Numbered from the stretch's first letter, positions 1-11,218 are shown. The stretch: DNA of 64,000 bases from Rugalucina vietnamica (GCA_964017185.1 OZ024876.1:1238001-1302000); one strand, 5' to 3'. Notes: generated by a model from the sequence alone, not told the origin. Numbers and translations are program-made.

Positions 1-1180
1 TTGATATCATTGACAATGCTAGCAGGAAATGGTTCTTGTCATTCAAGTTATAAAAATATGTCAAATATTTGTAAATAAAATATGCCCCGAGTGTAAATAG
101 AATCTTTAATATGACCTTCCCATATATTGAGCCGCCATCTTGGACGCCATCTTGGTTTTCTCAAAATGCTCAATGATGTCAATGCGACATCAGTTATATT
201 CTATAAGGGTAACACCTAAGCAACAAGAATCAGCCAAGAAAAAAAGTTTGAACCGCATTTCCGGGTCAAGCTTGATATCTGCAGGACTATAAATGACACT
301 AAATCATTTGCAACGAATTTGTCAGAAAATGTAAATTTGTGCCAACGTGTACCTTTTCTCACGGAAGCTGTGTGTAAATGACGTCAAATATTTTAAGCTA
401 GGCAAGAGTCACAAAGGTATGTAAGGGGGCACAGTAGCCTATGGTAGGGTAGTATATTCTGATTTGAGACGTTTGTGTTTGAGCGCGCCACGACAGAGTT
501 GTGCATGATAACGTAACCTTTCCATGGTGCTGGCTATTTTTGAACTGGTTCATACAAAGACATTTGGAAATGTTCGGGAGAACTTCAATTAATTTTCGCT
601 AATTGTCGCGAAAGTTTGTCTCGCGAAAATAAAGTTTCTCTAATAATGAATAATAATAAGCTTTATAGGCTGTATGAGTACTCCCTTGCCAATTCTAGAA
701 CTCGCCAATAATTTGGAGATAGATAATTCGTGAAATAAAAGTCACGCGAAAATTTCCGAACTTACGGTATGAGCTCTATATCAACATGACTGATCAATTA
801 CTTATTTAATTGTATGTTAAATCACAACACAAGCAAACCAAACAAATGTGTATAATACAAAGTGTAATCATACACATCTTAAAGCACGTTTGTATTTATC
901 AGTCATGAAGAAGAAAAGGGTACAACTAGCCATTATAATAACTGTTTAGACCATGGTATGAACGAAAAATGTTCAGATCCGATGTTAACGTGTTTTTAAA
1001 ACACACATGTCTGTTCACTGGCAACAGCAAAAGATAGTACAACCACATCCTACTCAGCAGCAACCGCACTCCATAGAAGCACATGTCTCCTTACTCTTGC
1101 ATCCACATTCAATCAATTTAAGTTCATCATATGGAACACGGGCAACTTCTTTAGGCACTGAAATCAGAACTAGACTTTGG
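1..1180. other. non-coding stretch, nothing recognised
   Basis: AT-rich sequence with frequent stops in all frames. No domain, no clear repeat and no splice-bounded open frame was recognised. A short open frame at 1007-1204 runs into the PLE fragment and looks accidental. Confidence 0.6.
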
Positions 1181-1312
1181 CTTACGATATGTTTCATGGT
1201 ATAAGTAAAAGATTGTTAGACTAAGTTTGGTTTTTTCCCACCTCGGTTTTTGGAGTGGGAATCTTTTTCTGATTGTGCCTTTTCCTGATCTTTGCCTACT
1301 TGTACCTTTTTG
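1181..1312 (+). mobile_element. PLE 3'-end fragment
   Basis: The stretch matches the last ~130 bp of the Penelope-like repeat found many times in this window. It runs from the block CTTACGATATGTTTCATGG through the TTTTTTCCCACCTCGG block to the shared terminus CTACTTGTACCTTT. It is a severely 5'-truncated copy with small internal differences and no coding content. Confidence 0.8.
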
Positions 1313-2590
1313 ACCGATTTCATTCCGCACCCATTCTTCTTTCCAATCATGTTATATGGGCCAGAATCCAACGAATGTTTCCAATTGTTTCTCTTTCTCT
1401 TCAAGAACTCTGTGGTTTCAGGTAGTGATAAAATCTTCACCACAGACTTTAAGAACTTTGCCACTTTATGTTTTGATATCTTCAGTTAGACCGATGTGAT
1501 ATTCTCACATACTGAGTAACTTTATCATGCATAAAAGAATGAAGGTAATTGTGAAACTATAAAAGATAATGTAACAGCAGTGTCACCCAGAATTGGAATT
1601 ATATAACCATCACGCAATACCTTTACGAATGCAATAATTATAGCTGACTGTGTCACAACCTGGAGGCATGCAAGGTAAGGAGCAATAGCTTTATTATTCT
1701 TTATTGTTTCTCTACATCAATGGCAGACATGTCCTTTACTGGCGATGAATGTACCATAACAATGCTTAGCCCTTGAGCCAGGTATTGAAAACATAACAGT
1801 AAAAGTGCATCTGTGTCATCTCCTTTCTGGTTTTCTCCTTTCATAATGGCTGAAACTCCTTTCTGGTTTTCAAGTGCTGTCAATACCATTTGCTGCATAA
1901 TGATGTCCCTTTCTTCATGAGTTCTTTTATATCACTCTTTTCAATGGTAATATCCTTGCAAACTTCTGAATAAACATGTTATCTTCTCCAGTAAACTTTC
2001 GACTTACAATTATGATTGTCTGCTACCATAGTTCACTAATAAATTTTATCACTTAATGTTGGTTTTCTCTCATGATCTGTACAACACTTTATGAGGACAA
2101 TTATCACATGTCTTGTGACACTGTTTGTGCTTAACTGTTTATCTTCCAAATATCAGATAAGCATCATTCGCTTTTGGTACAGTTTTCTGATAATTGATTG
2201 GAAATCATCCACACTGTCCTTTGACTGGTCATTTGTAGACCAACTCATAAAATGCCAGAGACACTTGATATAGAACAAGTGATTTACTTTTAATTTGACC
2301 CACATACACTTTTATTTGTTAGATTTTCTTCGATTTGCTTATTTAAGTATCGCCTAAATCTGCAAACCTCGAAAATGGCACTAGTGCAAACTCATGTCCT
2401 TATATATTTATGCCTTTTTGTCATATGATATTGCCTGTTGTCAAAGTACTCTAGTATAAATAAAAACGGTAGCAATTTCTTCATTGTAACCAATTGTAAG
2501 ATGGTTTATACTGCTGCTTGAATTTCTGCAACTTAAAAATTTCCTGATCTCATTAAAGCTTATCTGGTATTTGCTTTCAAACTGTCTAAG
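1313..2590. other. non-coding stretch, nothing recognised
   Basis: No domain-bearing open frame was seen. A ~24-bp stretch near 1774-1797 recurs at 8681-8704 inside a TIR element. The rest is AT-rich and unassigned. Confidence 0.5.
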
Positions 2591-2815
2591 AAGTCTTCCC
2601 GTGCATCATCCATAGGGCAGATTATATTTTCATTTAGGGCCTTAGAAATCAGTAAAGATATTCAAAGTGTTCAAAACACTCATGTTTAGAAAATACTTCT
2701 AAGCATTGTTTAAAGTATTTGACCCCGTTTTGGAATGGGTCTTTGATTTAGACTACTCGTGTAAATTTTTCGAAATTACAGTACAAAAGTCTGGCTTTCG
2801 TTGCCGGATTTAAAA

Positions 2816-2861
2816 GGGCTACTGATGAGAGGTCATTATCCGAAATAGCGCAATATAGTCC
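2816..2861 (+). ncRNA. decayed type I hammerhead ribozyme
   Basis: Stem I GGGCTA (2816-2821) pairs with TAGTCC (2856-2861) with one G-U. CTGATGA (2822-2828) and GAAA (2842-2845) are intact. U16.1-A17 falls at 2854-2855. Stem II has only one Watson-Crick pair plus a wobble, and stem III (ATAGC/GCAAT) has an A-A mismatch. The fold is recognisable but probably weak or inactive. Confidence 0.6.
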
Positions 2862-3100
2862 ATACATTCTCCCTTTGAATGTTTTTACTGCTTCAAAGGA
2901 TCAAACTTTTATATTTTATTTGCTATTACTGCAGCTGGTGTTGTACCGTGTGGCGGCCAAAAAAGTCTCCCCGTACATCATCCATAGTGCAGATTATATT
3001 TTTATTTAGGTCCTTAGAGATCAGTAAAGATATTCAAATTGTTCAAAACACTCACGTTTAGAAACATACTTCTAAGCATTGTTTAAAATATTTGAAAAAA

Positions 3101-3648
3101 AAGGTACAAGTAGGCAAAGATCAGGAAAAGGCGCAATTAGAAAGAGATTCCCACTCCAAAAACCGAGGTGGGAAAAAACAAACTAACAATCAGGCACTTA
3201 TACCATGAAACATATCGTAAGCCGAATGAGCAGCTATTTTCCCAATAGGTGGTCACTCAGTTACCTTAACTTAATTAAAAATATGAAAACATACATAAGG
3301 CGCCAACAGCACAAAAAAATTTTTAACACCAAGACATAAAACAAAAAGAACCACCACAGAAGTATCGCCTTGGAACGATCAGTAACACAACGTTTTTGGC
3401 GGGCTTAAACCGGTTTTAGAGGATCCTAACCTCACCCTCAGCTTCTGCAGTGGTTCATAACATTTGGTAAGTTCTTCGGTCCTCGCGGTGAATCTCTAAC
3501 TAGTCAATGAATCATCAAGAACAAACAAATAAATCATGATAAACATCCTGATGAATCAAAAACAAGGACTCACAGATTGAGTAAGCTGCCCGACGATGGA
3601 GATCTCTGGGCGCCGAATAACCTACTAACTCCGGAGCAAAAGAAAACC
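3101..3648 (-). mobile_element. PLE 3'-end insertion (minus) in the hammerhead array
   Basis: The sequence is the reverse complement of the PLE 3' region. It starts at the shared terminus (GGTACAAGTAGGCAAAG on the + strand) and extends through the non-coding tail to the CTCCGGAGCAAAAGAAAA block. It interrupts a hammerhead-repeat unit between ..TATTTGA and CCCCGTTTTGG. It carries no reverse transcriptase sequence. Confidence 0.8.
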
Positions 3649-3756
3649 CCCGTTTTGGAATGTGTCTTTGATTTAGACTTCTCGTTTAAATATTTCGAAA
3701 TTACAGTACAAAAGTCTTGCTTTCGTTGCCGGATTTTAAAGGGCTACTGATGAGAG

Positions 3757-4266
3757 TTACTTACTCAGTCTGTGAGTCCTGGTTTTTGATTCATCAGGAT
3801 GTTTATCATGATTTATTTGTTTGTTCTTGATGATTAATTGACTAGTTAGAGATTCACCACGAGGACCGAATAACTAACTAAATGTTATGAACCACTGCAG
3901 AAGCTGAGGATGAGGTTATGGCCATGTAAAACCGGTTTAAGCCCGCCAGTAACTTTGTGTTACTGATCGTTCCAAGTCGATACTTCTGTGGTGGTTCTTT
4001 TCGTTTCATGTCTTGGTGTTTGAATTTTTTTTTTATTTTTTTTTTGTGCTGTTGGCGCCTTATGTATGTTTTCATATTTTTAGTTAAGTTAAGGTAACTG
4101 AGTGGCCACCTATTGGGAAAATAGCTGCTCATTCGGCTTACGATATGTATGTGTTTCATGGTATAAGTACCTGATTGTTGGTTTGGTTTTTTCCCACCTC
4201 GGTTTTTGGAGTGGGAATCTTTTTTCTGATTGCGCCTTTTCCTGATCTTTGCCTACTTGTACCTTT
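3757..4266 (+). mobile_element. PLE 3'-end insertion (plus) inside a hammerhead core
   Basis: The copy starts at ACTTACTCAGTCTGTGAG and ends at the standard GTACCTTTT terminus. Left flank ..GGGCTACTGATGAGAG and right flank CATTACCCAAATTGCGC are the two halves of one hammerhead, so the insertion lies in stem-loop II. In the right half the conserved G of GAAA reads A, so this ribozyme was damaged twice. Confidence 0.8.
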
Positions 4267-4355
4267 TCATTACCCAAATTGCGCAATATAGTCCATACAT
4301 TATCCCTTTGAATGTTTTAACTGCTTCCAAAGGATCGAATATTTTATTTATTGCT

Positions 4356-4920
4356 TTTATATCTAGTTCATGATCTTTTAAAGCAAGAAATCATAGCTGC
4401 CTTCTGGAATGTCATCTTGAGCATTATAATAACTGCATATTGGTAAGGCAAACTAACTTGAGTAATGTTCCTGAAAGTTAAAGTGCTAATTGTATGAATC
4501 AAAACTTGAGAGTAAAAGCAAACACATGAAAAAACCTGGACTAATCTCATGTATACAGTCCAGAGAAGAGCTGCCAGATGGGTCATATTGTGGCGAAACA
4601 CAAGATGAATATAAGAAATGAAGATATTTAATAATATGAATGTTCTTTGCCACAATAGAAAACTGACAATCAAGATATTAATTTTAGAAGTTTCGACAAC
4701 ATCTGCCTGATTATAGATATCTCTGTTATTTCCCTCCTTAAATATTATCACATGTTTATGAAATAGTTTACTTCCCTCTGCAATGGTAGTCTATATTTTT
4801 TCTGTTCTTTAATCCCTCTGTTCTATTATTCCTATGTTCTGTAATTCCTGTGTTCTATATTTCCTTTGCTCTGTTATTCCTGTGATGATTATTCTTCTTT
4901 CCCTACTTTACTTCCCTACT
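4356..4920. other. non-coding stretch with a weak ~20-bp tandem repeat
   Basis: No domain was recognised. At about 4795-4885 a degenerate tandem of CTGTTCTATTATTCCTATG-like units (about 20 bp, 4 copies) lies just upstream of the next PLE copy. A minus-strand open frame at 4368-4751 has no recognisable domain. Confidence 0.5.
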
Positions 4921-6270
4921 TTATCGAGGCTTTTAATTCCACTTCTAGGTACCTCGATGACCTTTTGAACATTGACAACCCTTATTTTGAAGGTATGGTC
5001 AATCAAATTTATCCATCTGAACTACAGTTGAACAAAGCCAATATCTCGGATACCGAAGCCCCCTTTTTAGATCTACATCTTTCTGTTGCAAATGGATTTG
5101 TTTCTTCTAAACTTTATGATAAGCGCGATGACTTTGATTTTGATATAGTAAATTTTCCGTTTTTGGATGGTGACGTTCCTCGTCTGCTTCTTATGGTGTA
5201 TACATTTCACAACTTATTAGGTTTGCTAGAGTCTGCAATCATGTTACAGACTTCAACGCTCGAAATAAATCTTTAACGGCCAAACTTCTCCAACAGGGCT
5301 ATCGGTATCATAAACTTCGAAAAACCTTTTCTAAATTTTATCGTAGACACTATGAATTGATTTCCAAATATAATGTTGGGTTAAAGACGCTTTTAAGTGA
5401 GGGTCTTTCGGAGCCAGAATTTTATGGTGACTTGGTTTACAAATTTAAGAAACTTATAGGAAGTAATGATTTTTCTTTTCAGTTTAGAAAAATCATAACA
5501 CGTTACAGACGTATAGGTTATAACTTGAATGTTATGCGACAGTCTGCATGCTTAGTTTTTAACCCAATCACGGTTGATAACTATGCTGCCTTCTTTAATT
5601 GCACGCCGGTGGGTCGGGCGTCAGACTCTATGATGGCCCCGACTTAAAGCTATTCATTTTAGTTGGTTGGGGCCGGAGCTTCTTGTCTGTTGCTTGGCCC
5701 ACCGGGGTCCAACTGATGTTTTTCTTTAGCTCCGGAGTTAGTAAGTTATTTGGCGCCCAGGGATCTCCATCGTCGGGCAGCTTACTGAATCTGTGAGTCC
5801 TGGTTTTTTATTCATCAGGATGTTTATCATGATTTATTTGTTTGTTCTTGATGATTCATTTACTAGTTAGAGATTCACCACGAGTACCGAAGAACTAACT
5901 AAATGTTATGAACCACTGCAGAAGCTGAGGGTGAGGTTACGGCCGTGTAAAATCGATTTAAACCCGCCAGTAACTTTGTGTTACTGATCGTTCCAAGTCG
6001 ATACTTCTGTGGTGGTTCTTTTTGTTTTATGTCTTGGTGTTTAAAATATTTTTTGTGCTGTTGGCGCCTTATGTATGTTTGCATATTTTAGTTAAGTTAA
6101 GGTAACTGAGTGGCCACCTATTGGGAAAATAGCTGCTCATTCGGCTTACGAAATGTTTTCATGGTATAAGTACCTGATTGTTAGTTTGGTTTTTTCCCAC
6201 CTTGGTTTTTGGAGTGGGAGTCTTTTTCTGATTGTGCCTTTTCCTGATCTTTGCCTACTTGTACTTTTTT
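4921..6270 (+). mobile_element. PLE copy, 5'-truncated, with broken RT C-terminal part
   Basis: The copy begins inside the reverse transcriptase at the residues preceding the YLDD catalytic box and runs to the shared GTAC-TTTT terminus. The coding part (to 5647) reads RYLDD, then the LDLHLSVANGF and SEPEFYGDLVYKFKK blocks common to all copies, and ends MMAPT. A one-base deletion near 5191 (CGTCTGC where other copies have CGTCGTGC) splits the frame. The ~620-bp 3' tail is non-coding. No poly-A is present. Confidence 0.8.
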
Positions 6271-6436
6271 ACTGCCCTGACAACGACGTCAACATTGAGA
6301 CGTAACGTCAAAACCTTACGTCATTAATTGTTAATAGAATTAATTGGTGTAATTCTTAATTATTGCACTTAAAACTGATAGAATTAACAAACAATAGAAA
6401 ACACAAGGTCATGACAGTTGAAATCGTGGAGAATCA

Positions 6437-6610
6437 ATGACAGGTCAAACATGACTATTCCTCAAACAGCATTGCCTCGAACATGCTTGAAGACCCAGTT
6501 TGGCGATCCCTCAAAAACAGACGAATTGACTCCCAACTTATAATGTTATACAAAATCATACATGGCTATGTAGCAATTGATATACCACCGTATTTTGAGA
6601 AACCACATTA
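6437..6610 (+). pseudogene. LINE ORF2 C-terminal remnant
   Basis: A short open stretch reads WRSLKNRRIDSQLIMLYKII followed by HGYVAIDIPPYF. This is the typical C-terminal end of CR1/Jockey-type LINE ORF2 proteins downstream of the reverse transcriptase. It is only ~58 codons, with no upstream RT in frame, and downstream frames are broken. It is a 5'-truncated, decayed copy sitting between two PLE copies. The assignment rests on the LMLYKIIHG-like pattern alone. Confidence 0.5.
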
Positions 6611-7270
6611 ATTCCAGTTATACGATAAACTTCACTTGTTTCTGTAGTCAATGGTGTAATCAAAGTTCATTTTACTTTCCGGGAGCATATAATCGAAAAC
6701 TAAGAGACTTATCTTGGATTGTTTCCTCTTGTAATATACACGTATTGTCAATATTCCGGCTAGAAGCCACATGGTTGTCTACCGCAGAGGATAAGAAGTC
6801 TCCCAGGTTTTTAAACCTGGTTTGGAAACAGATTTGCAGCAAAAACATGTTTTGGCCCTGATTATAAGAAAATGATATTCACCTTTCTAATGTAAATGTC
6901 AAGGTCATTACAAAATTCTATCATTGCACATATCTTGTGGCAAGAACTATTACAATATTTACTCACTGGAATGTGATGAAATTATGATAAATTAACCGCT
7001 TAATACATGTACTTTGTTGCATTTGTTTTCTTTTTGATTTTTTGGAAGCTAATACTTGTAGCAGACACATGATTGTCATAAAAATTGCAAACAAACACTA
7101 CACTTTATGTTTGATTGCTTTTTGAATATGTATGATTCATGCAGATTTCTTCTTTTCAAAACCAATGCAGCAAAAATATGTTTTTGGCCCTGATTTTATG
7201 AAAATGACCTTGACCTTTCTTATATGTATAGGTCAAGATCATTACCAAGATGTATTATTTTATATAGCAT
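6611..7270. repeat. non-coding, probable dispersed repeat sequence
   Basis: Contains two similar blocks (about 6852-6910 and 7184-7245) built on CCTGATTWTAWGAAAATGA and AGGTCAAG-ATTAC motifs, a common style of molluscan dispersed repeat. No protein domain was seen. Confidence 0.4.
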
Positions 7271-7758
7271 CAAATAACTTACTCAATCTGTGAGTCCTGG
7301 TTTTTGATTCATCAGGATGTTTATCATGATTTATTTGTTTGTTCTTGATGATTCATAGACTAGTTAGAGATTCACCACGAGGACCGAAGAACTAACTAAA
7401 TGTTATGAACCACTGCAGAAGCTGAGGGTGAGGTTTGGCGCCTGTAAAACCGGTTTAAGCCCGCCAGTAACGTTGTGTTACTGATCGTTCCAAGGCGATA
7501 CTTCTGTGGTGGTTCTTTTTGTTTTATGTCTTGGTGTTTAAAGTTTTTTTGTGCTGTTGGCGCCTTATGTGTGTTTTCATAGTTTTATTTAAGGTAACTG
7601 AGTGGCCACCTATTGGGAAAATAGCTGCTCATTCGGCTTACGATATGTTTCATGGTATAAGTACCTGATTGTTAGTTTGGTTTTTTCCCACCTCGGTTTT
7701 TGGAGTGGGAATCTCTTTCTGATTGCGCCTTTTCCTGATCTTTACCTACTTGTACCTT
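7271..7758 (+). mobile_element. PLE 3'-tail copy
   Basis: Non-coding tail only. It starts at ACTTACTCAATCTGTGAG, the same internal point at which the copy at 3757 starts, and ends at CTACTTGTACCTT. The next PLE copy starts at the following base, giving a direct head-to-tail junction. Confidence 0.8.
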
Positions 7759-8237
7759 TCTATGATGGCCCGACTTAAAGCTATTCATTTTAGTTGGTTG
7801 GGGCCGGAGCTTCTTGTGTGTTGCCTGGCCCACCGGGGTCCAACTGGTGTTTTTCTTTTGCTCCGGGTTTCAGTAAGTTATTCGGCGCCCAGGGATCTCC
7901 TCCATCGTCGGGCAGCTTACTAAATCTGTTGAGTACTCGTTTTTGATCCATCAAGGTGATTATCATGATTTATTCGTTTGTCTTTGATGATTCATTGACT
8001 AGTTAGAGATTCACCACGAGGACCGAAGAACTAACTAAATGTTGTGAACCATGCAGAAGATGAAGGTGAGGTTAGGCGTCTGTAAAACTGGTTTAAACGC
8101 CCCAGTAATTTTATATTACTGATCGTTCCAAGGCGATACTTCTGTTGTGGTTCTAATTTTTTTGTGTTTTGAAGTCTAATTTTTGTGCTGTTTGAGCCTT
8201 ATGCACGTTTTCATATTTTAGTTCAGTTCGGGTACTA

Positions 8238-8523
8238 CATCAGGAAAACATGTCCGTGAAATTTGTACCCTCTCAAACCCCAATTTTATATAGCAAAATT
8301 GGGGTAAGCAGGGGTATACCTATTTTTCTTATTTTTGCTCCAAAGCATAGATTGTGGGTACTTGTTAGAACCGCCTCGGCGAGGCGGTTCTAACGTGTTG
8401 CCACTATCTATGTTTTGAGAAAAAAGAAGAAGAAAAATATCATTTTTTTTCTGCTGAAAATTTTTATTTTAATTTTATAGCTATAAAAATCTCTGTATAT
8501 TGCATGGACAAGTTTTCGTTATG
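8238..8523 (+). mobile_element. small TIR element (family A), copy 1
   Basis: The element is 286 bp. The left end CATCAGGAAAACATGTCCGTG and right end ..CATGGACAAGTTTTCGTTATG are imperfect inverted repeats. It contains ACCCCAATTTTATATAG-like and GGGGTATACC blocks and a perfect 15-bp-arm palindrome at 8364-8394. It is non-coding and non-autonomous. It sits in the PLE tail between GGTACT and AACTGAGTGG, so a 3-4 bp target duplication is possible. Confidence 0.7.
8364..8394. repeat. perfect palindrome in the family A element
   Basis: Arms GTTAGAACCGCCTCG and CGAGGCGGTTCTAAC flank a single G. As RNA this would be a very stable hairpin. The half-arm GTTAGAACCGCC recurs in other copies of the family (12718, 48677), so the full palindrome is a feature of this copy and the 42-kb copy keeps only part. 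Confidence 0.9.
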
Positions 8524-8595
8524 AACTGAGTGGCCGCCTATTAGCTAGTGTCATTTTAGTTTTTTCCCACCCCTCGGTTTATTGGGTGGGAGTTT

Positions 8596-9370
8596 CATCA
8601 GGAAAACATGTCACTCCGTGCAATATTTACCCCCTTAATCCCCACTTTTATATAGAAAAATGGGGTATGCAGGGGTATACCTAGCCAGGTATTGAAAACA
8701 TAACAGAAAAAGCGAGGCGGTTCTAACTTGTACCCACAATCTATGTTTTGAGCAAAAATAAGAAAAATATCATTTTTTCCATTGAAACATTTCATGTTTA
8801 CTACCAAAACATTTTCTGTATATTGCATGGAAATGGAGAGGTTGAGAAAATGAACTTGTAACTTGTACGTGTACGTGTAGGACAGTTTCATCCCCAAACT
8901 TCGTCATTTATTACAAGTTCAAAATACTCGCTACACGTTGAGAATCAGTTAGGCTGTGAATGAAATAAATTTGCGACTTGTAAGTTTTCTTTATATGTTT
9001 CCATTGATAGGTTAGGTAGGTACAAGCGGAAACGAAGTTCGATGAAGCGTTGCCAAATCGTTTTGCACGTGCAGCCGAAGTATATCTGACCAAAGGCGAA
9101 TCGACGTACATATGACCATATATGTATGTAGGTATGTACTTTCTGACGTTTGCGGTAACGCAATAAATCATCCATATTTACTTTCATATATCAACACATG
9201 TATAAACAATAAAAAATTCAGCTGTATATACTTTATGAAATCTACACGTACACGTTCGATTTTCTCAAACGATTTTACACTCAAAACGATCGTGTACGGG
9301 TAAATAAAGCTACAAATACACGTACACGTTACAAGTTTATTTTCTCAACCTCGCTATTGTTTTCGCAATG
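8596..9370 (+). mobile_element. small TIR element (family A), copy 2, with nested element
   Basis: The left end is CATCAGGAAAACATGTC and the right end is ..TTTTCGCAATG. The element is flanked by a 16-bp direct repeat with one mismatch (TATTGGGTGGGAGTTT at 8580-8595, TATTGTGTGGGAGTTT at 9371-9386). The interior is interrupted at 8838-9352 by an unrelated inverted-repeat element. There is no coding content. Confidence 0.7.
8838..9352. mobile_element. 515-bp foldback/MITE with ~43-bp inverted ends
   Basis: The left arm 8838-8880 starts GAGGTTGAGAAAATGAACTT. The right arm 9310-9352 is its reverse complement with about five mismatches. The arms carry CGTGTACGTGTA motifs. It lies inside the family A element. 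The interior shows no recognised domain; open frames at 8911-9187 (minus) look incidental. Confidence 0.65.
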
Positions 9371-9587
9371 TATTGTGTGGGAGTTTCTTTCTGATTGCGC
9401 CATTTCCTGATCATTGCCTACTAGTACGTTACTATATCGCTTTTTGCATTTATCTTAGACAATCGATACAGACAAGTTGGCTTCTTTAAAAAGAAACCAA
9501 TGAAAAGGTCAGCAGCCGTTTGTTATGAGAGATTTTGCTCTAGATTTCAGTGTTGTTGATTCTCTGGTTTGTCATTTATTTCGATTA

Positions 9588-10414
9588 CAAATTTAAGAAA
9601 CTTAAAGGAATTAATGATTTTTCTTTTCAGTTCAGAAAAATCATAACACGTTACAAACGTATAGGTTATAACTTGAATGTTATGCGACAGTCTGCATGCT
9701 TAGTTTTTAACCCAATCATGGTTGATAACTATGCTGCCTTCTTTAATTGCACGCCGGTGGGTCGGGCGTCAGACTCTATGATGGCCCCGACATAAAGCTA
9801 TTCATTTTAGTTGGTTGGGGCCGGAGCTTCTTGTCTGTTGCTTGGCCCACCGGGGTCCAACTGGTGTTTTTCTTTTGCTCCGGAGTTAGTAGGTTATTCG
9901 GCGCCCAGGGATCTCCATCGTCGGGCAGCTTACTCAGTCTGTGAGTCCTGGTTTTTGATTCATCAGGATTTTTATCATGATTTATTTGTTTATTCTTGAT
10001 GATTCATTGACTAGTTAGAGATTCACCACGAGGACCGAATAACTAACTAAATGTTATGAACCACTGCGGAAGCTGAGGGTGAGGTTATGGCCATGTAAAA
10101 CCGGTTTAAGCCCGCCAGTAACTTTGTGTTACTGATCGTTCCAAGTCGATACTTCTGTGGTGGTTCTTTTTGTTTTATGTCTTGGTGTTTAAAAAATTTT
10201 TTGTGCTGTTGGCGCCTTATGTATGTTTTCATATTTTTAGTTAAGTTAAGGTAACTGAGTGGCCACCTATTGGGAAAATAGCTGCCCATTCGGCTTACGA
10301 TTGTTTCATGGTATAAGTTCCTGATTGTTAGTTTGGTTTTTTCCCACCTCGGTTTTTGGAGTGGGAATCTTTTTCTGATTGCGCCTTTTCCTGATCTTTG
10401 CCTACTTGTACCTT
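9588..10414 (+). mobile_element. PLE copy, last ~70 codons plus tail
   Basis: The copy begins at TTACAAATTTAAGAAACTTA within the RT C-terminal region, keeps the frame to the MMAPT end at 9795, and continues through the whole 3' tail to CTACTTGTACCTT. It is close in sequence to the copies at 30 kb and 37 kb, so it is young compared with 7759-9427. Confidence 0.8.
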
Positions 10415-11218
10415 CATACGTTTCAGTTTCGTTTCCTATACATGAATGTCGTTTCTTGTTATGAACGCTTGACCAGTGTGTGTATCTGTCACTCAAGGCA
10501 TTGACCAAAATTTCTTATGTTATGGAACCAAAGCCAATACTAAAGGGAACACGATTACAATCAATATGCCGATGTGTAGATAACCATTTTGCAGTGCAGT
10601 CAATTTGTGACAGAGTTCTGAATTTTGACCTGCAGCCACACTACCAGAAACAGTCCCATGGGACCGATGTGATGGACTAAAAGTCAGCCATATAGAGTTC
10701 CTATAGTTTCTGTGCCCCTCGTCAGGGTATCTACGATCTAAACCTAGATGCGCTATGATAAGCAGTCACCACGATCGAGACTGCTTGCTAGATTTTACCG
10801 CTATTTGACGGGGAGTGTCAAAAATGGATAAATTTAATTGATTGTGGTTAACTGTCTAGTCAGTATAGACGGGTTCACTAGTTTTTATTAAGCGCTTTAT
10901 GTGACAAAACGCGTAATTGAGAGAGAGCAGTCGATCATGCGTAGAATTTTCTTCATATTCAAAGTAAACACTGTGGAAAAGGTCCCTCAGGACCTTTTCC
11001 AATAATTAACCACATAATCAAGGGACGTACGCGTGCAGAAAATCACCCTCAGCGTATCGATTTCTTCCACATCTACTAGTGTAAGTTTTAAGTTATTATA
11101 ATAAAAAATTACCCTTTCCCACAATAACATTGGGACAACCATGTGATTCTCAGCAGTGTACTTGCCAACTCTTAAACGTTAAACACACAGATGATTACTG
11201 GGATTCAAATTATTTTTC
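10415..11218. other. non-coding stretch with a 12-bp hairpin
   Basis: No domain was recognised. A perfect hairpin with arms TGGAAAAGGTCC (10974-10985) and GGACCTTTTCCA (10990-11001) and a 4-nt loop lies inside it. An open frame at 10480-10680 has no recognisable domain. Confidence 0.5.

Larger units (their letters stand above)
2591..4355 (+). repeat. old hammerhead-repeat (retrozyme-like) array, interrupted twice
   Basis: This is a + strand relative of the 375-bp repeat at 43.4-44.95 kb. Motif blocks AAGTCTTCCCGTGCATC (2591) and AAGTCTCCCCGTACATC (2963) are ~372 bp apart, so more than one unit is present. Unit sequence occupies 2591-3093, then 3649-3756, then 4267-4355. The two gaps are exactly filled by PLE 3'-end insertions, the first in - and the second in + orientation. 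The units are visibly more diverged than those of the 43-kb array, so this array is older. The array has no protein-coding content. Confidence 0.8.
7759..9427 (+). mobile_element. PLE tail copy split by two TIR elements
   Basis: PLE sequence is present as 7759-8237, 8524-8595 and 9371-9427, together reading from the last codons of the RT frame (CTATGATGGCCCGACTTAAAG) to the terminus GCCTACTAGTACGTT. Two members of the CATCAGGAAAAC element family occupy the gaps. The second of these holds a third element. The copy is clearly more diverged than its neighbour at 7271. Confidence 0.75.

Noticed and set aside
4368-4751. 127-codon minus-strand open frame
   Set aside because: Hydrophobic composition without any domain or motif, in AT-rich sequence between repeats; not supported as a gene.
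10047-10508. 153-codon minus-strand open frame
   Set aside because: It is antisense to the PLE tail, and similar antisense frames occur in every tail copy. It is a shadow of the repeat.
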